Source: Erinaceus europaeus
Lineage: Eukaryota > Chordata > Mammalia > Eulipotyphla > Erinaceidae
Length of the DNA: 64,000 bases
Assembly: GCF_950295315.1 (NCBI RefSeq)
Contig: NC_080164.1
Location: 113,232,447-113,296,446, forward strand
Direction of reading: 5' to 3'
Below, one piece after another: positions 50,648-61,800 of the stretch. Every line of letters begins with the position of its first letter. Positions within the stretch are counted from its first letter, which is position 1. The notes below the pieces were generated by a model. That model was given only the letters and a program-made list of their open reading frames with translations, had not been told where the DNA came from and did not search any database. The position numbers and the translations under genes are program-made.

Positions 50648-50805
50648 CTGGTTAAGTGCATGTACCACCATGCACAAGGACCCAGGTTCAAACCTCCAGT
50701 CCTCACCTGCAGGGCAAAAGCTTCACAACTGAGAGAACTCTGTTCTCTCTACCTTCCCCCCCCCCCACTCAGTTTCTCTGTTCAATCAACTAAAATGGTT
50801 TTAAA
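50648..50805 (+). mobile_element. SINE-B, 5'-truncated
   Basis: GCAGCTGGTTAAGTGCATG to CTGTTCAATCAAC. Confidence 0.82.
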
Positions 50806-50817
50806 AAATAGATGTGC

Positions 50818-51068
50818 AGGGAATCGGGTGGTAGCAGTAGATTAAGTGCAGGTGGTGCAAAGTAAAGCACAAGGACTGGTGTAAGGATCCTGGTTCGAGC
50901 CCCCGGCTCCCCACCTGCAGGGGAGTTGCTTCACAGGTGCTTCATATCTCTCTCTTCTTTGTCTTCCCCTACTTTCTCAATTTTTCTCTGTCCTACCTAA
51001 CAACAATGACAATAATAACTACAACAATAAAACAGGGGCAACAAAAGGGAATACTTAAAAAAAAATAG
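50818..51068 (+). mobile_element. SINE-A
   Basis: GGGAATCGGGTGGTAGCAG to AACAAAAGGGAATAC. Confidence 0.9.
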
Positions 51069-51354
51069 AAGCGCAGCTGTGTACTGACCCCAACAAGCTT
51101 CGATGACTGAGTTCAGCATTGCTGTCTTCAAAGGAGATGAGTCATAGTACAAAATATATACAAATGAGCTAAATACTTTGTGCCATATTTACTGCTGGTG
51201 TCTGGTGCCTACATGACATCACCACTCCTGATCACCATTTTTTTCCCACTTAAGATACCTTCTTTCATTATTCTTTTTTATTGCCAGAGCACTGCTCAAT
51301 AGGGATGTTGACTAACCATTGTGCTGTTTCCCCATCCCCTTTAGTGTTTTTCTC

Positions 51355-51472
51355 CTCTTTTTTTATCAGAGCACCTCACCTCTGGCCTGTGGTGGTGCTG
51401 GGGATTGCACTGAGACCTCTGAGCCTCAGGCATGAAAGTTTGTTACATAAATAACTGTGTTAGCTCCTCAGC
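51355..51472 (-). mobile_element. SINE-C
   Basis: ATCAGAGCACCTCACCTCTG to GCCTCAGGCATGAAAG. Confidence 0.82.
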
Positions 51473-51489
51473 CTTTCTTTTCTCTCTTC

Positions 51490-51805
51490 CTTTTTTTTTT
51501 TCCTCCAGAGTTATGCTTGGGCTCCGTACAAATCCAGTGTTCCTGGATGCCATTTTTCCCATGTTGTTGCCCTTGTTGTTATTATTATTATTGTTGTCAT
51601 TACTGTTGTTGGATAGGACAGAAAGAAATGGAGAGAGGAGGGGAAGATAGAGGGATAGAAAGATAAACACCTGCAGACCTGCTTCACCACTTGTGAAGTG
51701 AGTTCCCTGCAGGTGGGGAGCCAGGGGCTCAAATTGGGATCCTTAAGCTGGTCCTTGAGCTTTGCACCATGTGTGCTTAACCCGCTGCGCTACCACCTGC
51801 CCCCC
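51490..51805 (-). mobile_element. SINE-A-long
   Basis: CCTCCAGAGTTATGCTTGGG module and full body. Confidence 0.9.
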
Positions 51806-52193
51806 CTTTTGGATTCTTTACAGAAACAAACTGGGAATTGTAAAGATTAAGTAATAAGAGCGATTTACATAAGAACTCCATTCACTGGACTTGTTGCACA
51901 AAGCTTCTTGGCCCTACCACAAAAAGGCTAACAAATGAACATATACATCTTTTTTACATTAAAACTTAAATCTCTGTGATAGACACTTATAAGTAGTATC
52001 TGTATGTCATTTCCAAATCCCACTATAACCTTTGCAGCTAGTTGATCAGCTGTTGGTCTCAAATAAAGTTCATTACCAGACTTGCACTGCACTCAGATTT
52101 TGGATTCACTCAACTGTGTGTAGAGGAGTCTGAAATAGGAAGAGATTACTGTACCTGCTGCACTACACATGTACTATAATTAAAACTACCAGC
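51806..52193. other. Intergenic flank of ABRAXAS1, unassigned
   Basis: Nothing recognised. Confidence 0.5.
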
Positions 52194-52199
52194 TTTATT
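52194..52199 (-). terminator. ABRAXAS1: Candidate ABRAXAS1 polyadenylation signal
   Basis: TTTATT on the plus strand is AATAAA on the gene strand, 252 bp beyond the stop codon. The 3' UTR between 52200 and 52451 is free of SINEs. An AATAAA on the plus strand near 52323 is in the wrong orientation. Confidence 0.5.
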
Positions 52200-52451
52200 A
52201 ATGAAAGCATTCAAACTGAGATTTATAAAAAAAAAAAAGAAGACCAGTTTCTTTTTCAATTCTGTACAATTAAAAGAAAAGCTATTCAAGTTTTCAAAGA
52301 AACAAAAGAAAAAAAGATTTACAATAAAATCATCTGACTTTTTAAAGGTATTTCTTAAAACATGCAAGAGTTTATCTGTGTATCAATATCTGCAAATAGC
52401 GGAACAGAAATGTTTGGTTTTACCCTCCAGCCTCTTTGGCCATATAAAGGA

Positions 52452-52891
52452 TCAAAATGTAGGAGACTTTGGATATTCACCAGAACCTTTCATTTTCTCA
52501 ATCTCTTCATCTGTTTCCGGGCTGCTTATTGTGGATGCTTTCTCTTGGTTACCACTACTGGTATCTGTTTTAGACAGTTTGCTTGGTGTCTCTGACAGCC
52601 GCGCCCTCTTGAATTGCCACTCGTTAGCTGGGTCGAGAGCTCTGCACTTAGTCTCTTGAAGTGCGCTCATTTTAGCTGGACTAGGTTCAGGAATGTCACT
52701 GTACTCTACCATTAAGGTTAGGCTGTCGACCATACTGAGTTCATGCTTGGTGTTACAAGTAGATTTAGAAATGTGTCTATCTGTCAAGGATATAACACTT
52801 GAATGAAGAAATTCACAATCTGGATAAAAAGTCCGTAAAGCTTGACAAAGCAAAACATTCTCCTGAGAGTCTTTTTGTACATTCTTCTCTC
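52452..52891 (-). CDS. ABRAXAS1: ABRAXAS1 exon 9 (last) with SPTF terminus
   Basis: Acceptor TTTGTTTAG; encodes [20 protein letters not shown] through [14 protein letters not shown], then GEYPKSPTF and TGA. The S-P-T-F end fits the pSxxF consensus for BRCA1 BRCT binding. The middle is much more diverged from human than either end. Confidence 0.96.
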
Positions 52892-55800
52892 CTAAACAAA
52901 AAAGCAGTTTAACATAAAATACTTTTTAAAGAATTTTTTATAACTATCCGTTAAATCAAATATGGCAATCTTTATCATTATTATTTTTTTAACCAGAGCA
53001 CTGCTCAGCTGTGGCTTGTGGTGTGGGGGACTGAATGGGACTTCAAAGCCTCAGGCATGAGACTTATAAGTGAAAAAAATTACATAATTCTAAATTATAT
53101 TCCAGAATATCTGAGGAGAAAATTAAAGCTATATTCCTTACCATGAACAAAACAGTGAACTACCATGCTCTTTGTTTAACATTGATCAAACAATTACTTT
53201 CAATCCCAAGGTGGACAAACTCATTAGTTCAGCTACTTCATCCAAAATTCAAATTTGGTGAAACTGCTTTGTAGGAAAAGTATTGACAGAGGGCAGGGGT
53301 AGATAGCGTAACGGTTAAGCCAAGAGACTCTTGTGTGCGAGGTTCCAAATTCCTAGGTTCAATCCCTCACACCACCATAAACCAGAACTGAACAGTGCTG
53401 TGGTTAAAAAAAAGGAGGAAAAAAAAAAAAAAAAAAAGAACGGAGTCAGGGGTAGCGCAGCGCGTTAAGTGCACATGGTGCAAAGGTCAAGCACCAGCAG
53501 AAGGATCCCTGTTCGAGCCCCCGGCTCCCCACCCGCAGGGGAGTCGCTTCACAGGCGGTGAAGGAAGTCTGCAGGTGTCTATCTTTCTCTCCCCCTCTGT
53601 CTCCCCCTCTTCTCCATTTCTCTCTGTCCTATCCAATGACGACATCAATAATAACTACAATAGCATAACAAGGGCAACAAAAGGGAAAATATATTAAAAA
53701 AATAGATTGTATTGATGTATAAACTTTATACTTACGTGCTGTTTTACTTTGTGCTCGTTTTCTTTTAATTTCTTGTTTTAATCTGTTTACATCCTTCAGC
53801 AGTTTCTCTACTGCTTGCTCACTATATTCTACTTTTTTGCATATACTCTGCAGAATAAATAATGGAAGGGCATAGTGAAACTCCAAGTTGTGTCTTACAG
53901 TCTAAACTCCCCAATAATGCAATGTGCTGTGAGGTACATAATGTCAAATATTTGCTTCTATTGTTTATTTTGCTATTTTCTGAAGGAACTTTATCGGTGC
54001 CATTTAAGTTATAAAATCTTTTTCAGACATGTTAGCTTTCCATTTATACACAGCTTTATCTTACCAGCTATTTCCTCAATAACACAGAAAGTCAAAAAAA
54101 TCAAGTCATTTAAAAAAAAAGAACTATTTTGGGAGTTGGGCAGTAGTACAGGGGGTTAAGCACATGTGGCACAAAGCACAAGGACCAGCATAAGGATTCG
54201 CGGTTTGAGCCCCCAGCTCCCCACCTGCAGGGGAGTCACTTCACAGGCGGTGAAGCAGATCTGCAGGTGTCTATCTTTCTCTCCCCCTCTGTCTTCCCCT
54301 CCTCTCTCCATTTCTCTCTGTCCTATCCAACAACAATGACATCAATAATAACTATAACAATAAAACACGGGCAACAAAAGGGAATAAATAAATATTTTTT
54401 AAAAACTTTTAAGAGATACATGGCTACTGTATGAATTTAACATTAAGAAACTGACAGTAAGTAGAAAGGAAAGTGAGGCTGGCAAAATAGCTCCGTTGGA
54501 CAGTGCACTGCTTTGCTATGTGTGTCAGCAGGTCTGAGCTCGGTCCCCACGTGCTATGGGAAGCTTGAGTTCTGTGGTCTCTTGAGGGCCCTACGTGCTG
54601 TGGGAAGCTTGAGTGCTGTGGTATCTTGAGGGAGAGAAAGGGAGGGAGAGGGAGAAAGACTCATGCACACAATGGAAAACGACTTGTTTTGCCATTATGA
54701 AAGATCTATATTCAAGGTTTGAATTGCTATAAAATTACTTTTTGCAAGCTGACCTTACATATCAGCACTTTGAATTCCTAACATCGACTCAGTGACTTAT
54801 CTTGAGATTATATTAAAATCTTAGAAGATGGTGTTTCTTAATTTGTATAATACCAAATAAAAGAAAAATAACTTTAAGTAACTGGGTGGCAGTAATAAAT
54901 TTTTTTTAAATATTTATTCCCTTTTGTTGTCCTTGTTGTTTTATTGTTGTAGTTACTGATGTCGTTGTTTTTGGATAGTACAGAGAGAAATGGAGAGAGA
55001 TGGGGAAGACAGAGAGGGAGAGAAAGATAGACACCTGCAGACCTGCTTCACCGCCTGTGAAGCAACTTCCCTGCAGGTGGGGAGCCGGGGGCTCGAACTG
55101 GGATCTTAACTCCGGTCCTTGAGCTTTGTGCCACGTGAGCTTAACCCGGTGCGCTACCACCCAACTCCCGGCAGTAATAATGAATATTTCTTTGGGTGTT
55201 TGCCTGTTTATTGCCAGCACCTGTTGACCAACTTGCAACCTAGCTGACACAGAGGCATTATATAGGTGGCTGGCAAACAGCTAATTTCTTGACCAGAAGA
55301 TGCAAGAGCTGTGCACTGGCTATTCTGTGTTGTCAATAATGTATAATAACAGTGATGTTTAAAATATATCAACTCGGGCCAGGAGGTAGTGCACCCAGTT
55401 AAGTGCATACATTACAGTGTGCAAGGACCCAGGTTCAAGCCCTGGTCCCCACACCTGCAGGGGAAAAGTTTTATGAGTGGTGAAGCATTGTTATAGTTGT
55501 CTCCTCTCCCTTTTTATCTCCCCCTCTCCTTCTCAATTTCTCTGTCTCTATCCAATAATAAAGAATATTTTAAAAATTTAAAATAAATAAAATAGATCAA
55601 CTCCGTTTCTTTTGCTGTGGTGTGTCAATGACAACAGTAGCCATGGAAATATGGCTTCACTCTGAATAAAGGAGCAGTTTTCTGAAGAGGATAAAATGGG
55701 ATATAAAGTGTTCAGATCTCATTTGAGGAAAAAGCAGCTGTCTGACAGCCCTTGCTACTCTCCTTTGAGTCTACTTGGTGTTTAGGCCAGGCTTCCCTTG

Positions 55801-58800
55801 CCAGTGACTGAACATACAACCAACAGTCCAAGTCCCCTCCTGTAGTGTGCAGCTTTGCACACACTCCCCCATCCTCCTGACCAAGCATTTTCTGGCCTTG
55901 TCATCTAAAGGTCTTTCTAGCCCATCATCCTCTGTTCTCTACTTCCTTTCTCAGACATCAGAATCAACAACGTAAGTCTCTCTGCTTGTTTCTACTCCCC
56001 TTGATTCTTCTCAGGCCCAATAAATCGCTGCATATCTAATCCCATCTTGATGCCTAATTCTCAAAGGACCCAAACTAACATAATAAAATACAATAGAAGT
56101 TGGCACTGTGGTTAATTGCTTTGTTCCCAAATACTTGCTTCCATTTTTATCCTAAAGTAGGATTACAAATTCCTGCCTATCTCTCTGTAACATGCAGTAG
56201 TCCATGAAATGTGAATGGATATAGCATGCCACTTCTGAGCAGAACTTTTAAGAGCTATTCTGAATTTCTACCAGCTCTCTTGCTCTTTTTTTCCCTTGTC
56301 ATAAGAACAATGTCTTACACATACACTCCTGGATCCTAAAATGAAGATGTTTATAACAGAGCTGTAGCTGAGCTATTATGTAAATAAGACTTAACTTTGG
56401 TTTATTTTTAGGCCACTGAGACATTTTTATGTCTTTGTTACTGAATCAGATTAATATGAAATTATAAACTTAATGCCAGACTATACTCAAAAAGTTTGTG
56501 AGCATTATAATATGAAGTGTCTTTAAGTGTTTGAAATAATCACTTACTTTTAATTCCTCTTGTAAAGATGCATACATTTCACTTATCTTTTGTACTTCCT
56601 TTAAAGATCCATCTTCCTTAAAAAATTCAGAGCTGTAAAAAAATTACCATTTCCTTAGACAAACCTAGTATAGATAGCTTACTATACCTGTACAACCAAA
56701 AGACCTGTATATAGCTGAGGAATGATGAAAGATTCTTTTACAGGCTTTGTAAAATAATTTTGACAAGCCTACATGTACACGTCAAAATCTACCAGGAAAA
56801 CCTCGTTCATTTTTTTTACATCAAGAAACTTTTTTTAACTTCTAAGTACCACTGCCAGGCTTGAAAAGAGGTTAAGTAAAAAAATAAAGGCTATGGAGGA
56901 GGAAGAAAGGTTTCTTGGCATTTAAAAAATATTTGTTGAATTTAATTCATTACTGAGAAACATTTTATATGCCATGAAGAAAAGAAATGTTAATAGCACA
57001 AGGTTTGTAAAACATCCACCCCAATTTAAGACAAACGTAAATGTGTGCAACTTAGAATCAATCAAATGTGGCTTTCAATTTACATAAATATGCCACTATG
57101 TACTATGAAAACAAAAACAGAATCTAGTCCTTATTTTCATAAACTTTATACTCTCGTAAAAAGTATCCTATATTATCAATGTTATTTCTCACATTTCCTT
57201 AAACAAAAGCAAAAAAGTTGTATGTTATCGTGTGTGTTGGCTAAAGTCTCTTTTTATTAAGCATTTATTTCCTTTGTGTTACCTTTTTTTTACTGTTATT
57301 GTTGATGTCGCCGTTGTTGGATAGGACAGAGAGAAATAGAGAGAGGAGGGGAAGACAGAGATGGGGAGAGAAAGATACCTACAGACCTGCTTCACCGCTT
57401 GTGAAGCGACTCCCGCTCCTGCAGGTGGGGAGCCAGGGGCTCGAACTGGAATCCTTATGCCAGTCCTTGTGCTTTGCGCCACGTGCGCTTAACCCACTGT
57501 GCTACTGCCCGACTCCCTAAAGTCTCATTTTTTTAAAATCTTTTTTGTTTCTTTTTTTTTAATAATGCTATTTTAATATATGCTGCCTTAGGAAACAAAA
57601 ACCTGGACTAGTTGTTTTGAGGCTAGCTAATTTTATTCAAGAATATATTAAAATATGAAGATATGAAACATTCCTTTTCAACTGACATATTCTAAAAAGA
57701 AACAGAAAGTAAAAAATAGGGCATTTACTTGAGTGATACTTCCTTACATTTTTATCATGCTGTTGTGTAACAAAGTATTAAAAAGTGAACGACAATAACT
57801 AGCAGGGAAGCAGCTGAGGAATCTCACCTGTGTGTTTTCACGGCTCTGCTAAAACCAGCAGACATACAGGAGCTGGATACGGTTTTATAACCCTGTTGTT
57901 CAGACATACCCAGGTTGGCTACCACTAGAGGGATTCTGTGAAAAAGTCTGCAGAAATAAAATACAAGTTTAAGAAAAAGTGTCGGTTGGCACTTATTTTA
58001 CTTACCATGTTCCATGAAAATGTTTGAACAACCCATGAGGAGTTTGAGCTCATTTTGATGCATTATCAAGAACTGGCTCGGTTAACAAGACAACGAATAA
58101 CCCCATCCAAAAATAGGGGGAGGACATGGACAGAATATTCACCACAGAAGAGCTCCAAAAGGCTGAGAAACACATGAAAAAATGCTCCAAGTCTCTGATT
58201 GTCAGAGAAATGCAAATAAAGACAGCAATGAAATACCACTTCACTCCTGTGAGAATGTCATACATCAGAAAAGGTAACAGCAGCAAATGCTGGACAGATT
58301 GTGGGGTCAAAGGAACCCTCCTGCACTGTTGGTGGGAATGTAAATTGGTCCAACCTCTGTGGAGAACAGTGGGGAGAACTCTCAGAAGGCTAGCAATGGA
58401 CCTACCCTATGATCCTGTAATTCCTCTCCTGGGGATATATCCTAAGAAACCCAATACACCCATCCAAAAAGATCTGTGTACACATATGTTCTTGGCAGCA
58501 CAATTTGTAATAGCCAAAACCTGGAAGCAACCCAGGTGTCCAACAACAGATGAGTGGCTGAGCAAGTTGTAGTATATATATAACAATGGAATATTACTCA
58601 GCTATAAAAAATGGTGACTTCCGGAGTCAGGCTGTAGTGCAGCAGGTTAAGCGCAGGTGGTGCAAAGCACAAGGACCGATAAGGATCCCGGTTCGAACCC
58701 CGGCTCCCCACCTGCAGGGGAGTCGCTTCACAGGCGGTGAAGCAGGTCTGCAGGTGTCTATCTTTCTCTCCCCGTCTCTGTCTTCCCCTCCTCTCTCCAT

Positions 58801-61800
58801 TTCTCTCTGTCCTATCCAACAATGACAACAACAATAATAACTACAACAATAAAACAACAAGGGCAACAAAAGGGAATATGTTAAGTGAAATAAGTCAGAA
58901 ACAGAAGGCTGAATATGGGATGATGTCACTCTCAGGCAGAAGTTGAAAAACAAAATCAGAAAGGAAATACAAGTACAACCTGAAATGGAATTGGCGTATT
59001 GTATCAAAGTGAAAGACTCTGTGGTGGGTTGAGGGGAGGAGAATACAGGTCCAAAGAGGCTGGCAGAGGACCTAGTGGGGGTTGTATTGTTATATGGAAA
59101 ACTAGGAAATGTTATGCATGTAGATACTATTATATTTACTGTTGAATGTAAAACATTAATTCCCCAATAAAGAAATTTTTTAAAAAGGAAAAAAAAAATT
59201 GGCTCAGTGCCTGTACTACCACTGCTCCTGGAGGCTATTTTTTCCCTTTTATTGCCCTTATTGTTTATCATTGTTGTTATTATTGTTGTTATTACTGTGG
59301 TTGTTGTTGGATAGGACAGAGAAACAGAGAGGACAGGAAGAAAGGGGGAGAGAAAGACAGACACCTGTAGACCTGCTTCATCTCCCATGAGGCGATCCCC
59401 CTGCAGGTTGGGGGCCCCGGCATTCTACATTTATCTTTCAGCTATCTGTATCTAGAGGACTTTTTTTTTTTTTTGTAGTAAAGACTAGTAAATCTTTAAT
59501 ATCGGAAACAAAACATTGTTCCATACTGGGCTTCTAACTTCTTGATCAGGCCTTCATTTAAGGACCAAGTGATAAGACTGACTTCAGAGAACTATTGTGA
59601 CAACCTAATGCAACAATACACAAAACTATTCAGCAAACTGCAAAAAATACAAGAATGTTAGGCACGTTTTCCTGTTACCAGATGACTGGCTAACACTTAC
59701 CCCTTCTGAGGTTTATATAAGGCATGCTCCAACCGATGAGTCGAGCAGCTTTCTGTTACTATACTTGGTGTTACTAGTAGAAAAACAAGCTCCTGGCTTG
59801 AAAGATGTTGCTGCAAGTTTTTGTGAAGCAGTCTCTCTCTAAATGTCATGATCTGGTCTGAATGACGTCGGAATTTGTACCAACCAACCACATCCTGAAA
59901 GAAAATGTAAAACAAACAAACAAACAAAAAAAGTGTATACCATCTTTGTCACATTTATTAAGTGTCTTACCATAATAAGTTTGACAGCCTTAAAAAGTAG
60001 TTTTCTCAGTATTTTGTAAGGTTCTGGGCATATGTAAGTAAAAGATTTTCTTTTGTTTTGAATAGGGACAGAGAAATTGAGAGGGAAGAAGGGAAAGGGA
60101 AAGAGAAAAAAAAAAAGAACTGGGGAGTCGGGCTGTAGCGCAGCGGGTTAAGCGCAGGTGGCACAAAGCACAAGGACCAGCATAAGGATCCCGGTTCGGA
60201 TCCCGGTTCGAACCCCGGCTCCCCACCTGCAGGGGAGTCGCTTCACAGGCGGTGAAGCAGGTCTGCAGGTGTCTTTCTCTCCCTATCTCTGTCTTCCCCT
60301 CCTCTCTCCGTTTCTCTCTGTCCTATCCAACAACGACGACAACAACAATAATAACTACAACAATAAAACAACAAGGGCAACAAAAGGGGATAAATAAAAT
60401 ATATATATATATATATGGAAAAAAAAAAAAAAAGAACTACAGCACTACTTCACCCTTTGTGAAGCTTCCCCCCTGCAGGTGGTGACTGCGGTACTTGGAC
60501 CCTAGTCCTTGCACTGTAATGTGTGTACTCAACCAGGGGTGCCACCACCTGGCCCCATTTCCTTATGTTTTCTCTTTTGTAAAATAAGCAAACTGACTTG
60601 TAGTTAAATTACTTTCTAATTTCTGGACTACAATTTTACTCTACAGATTAAAGGGGAAAAAACTTTCTATGGATTTTCTTTATGGTGTCTGTATAGGGAA
60701 GTATAGGAAATTGTCCCAGTGCTTTAAAAATAGTTACTGCAGCTATGTAACTTAATAGAAGATTTAAGTCCTAGAATAAATGGTACTGGGAAGGGTATGG
60801 TAGAATACAGGGAGTAAGGGCCCGGGGGCGGGGGGTAGGTAACATAACGGCTAGGCAAAAACTCTCTTGCCTGAGCCTCTGAAGTCCCAGGTTCAATTCC
60901 CCACACCACCATAAGCCATAGCTGACTAGTGCTCTGGTAAAAAAAAAAAGTATAGGGTGGGGGTAGATAGTATAATGGCTATGCAGAGACTCTCATGACT
61001 GACGCTCCAAAGTCCCAGGTTCAATCCCCTGCACCATGATCAGCCAGAGTTGAGCAGTGCTCTGATAAAAAAATTAATCAATTAAAAAGAAAAGTATAGA
61101 AAAAAGAGATCCATATTAGAGCAAGTCCAGAGATGTACAAGAACAAGATAATACCAATGGCTATTCTACTTTCCTAGCAACCCACTGAATTTCTGGAAAG
61201 TATAAGTCTTTGGTCACTAGCTTTAAAGAGCAAAATGATGACAAATCTTTAAATGTGATTTCCAAGGTGTACATGTTTTATTAGGAGCTGAAAATACAAA
61301 TAGTACTAGAATAGAAAAGGTAGATCGGGGAATACCTTTTTGACACTTGATAACAGTTTCTTCAGAACTTGTTCACTTACTTCACCAGAAGAATTGTAAA
61401 AACTGTAAAAGCCAAAATCAAAGGCATTTCAAATAAACTAAAAACACGAATGACTTTAATTGTACTTTTAGTTTCTTAAGAACAAATCCATAGGGGCCAG
61501 GTGGTGGTGCACCTGGTTGAACGTACATGTTATAATGCGCTAGGACCCAGGTTCAAGTCCCCAGTCCCTACCTGCAGAGGTAAAGCTTCATGAGTGGTGA
61601 AGCAGTGCTGCAGGTGACTCTCTTGTCTCTTCCATTCTATCTCCCCCCCCTTCCCTCTTAATTTCTGTCTGTCTATCCAATAAATAAATAAAGATAATTT
61701 TTAAAAAAGAACAAATCCATATATCCACTTGCCCATAAGATGAAGTGCTAAAATAAATATAGCAGAAATTCTTGCAGTTTTTCTGTAAAGAGTCAAAAGA

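Noticed and set aside
55586..56460. Endogenous retroviral LTR
   Set aside because: Only a loose resemblance to an old repeat ending; no paired LTRs, primer site or coding remnants.
58627..59388. 253-codon minus frame
   Set aside because: Antisense reading through L1 3' UTR and two SINE-A pieces.
60822..61090. tRNA genes from A and B boxes
   Set aside because: The boxes belong to tRNA-derived SINEs; no cloverleaf with a matching acceptor stem seen.
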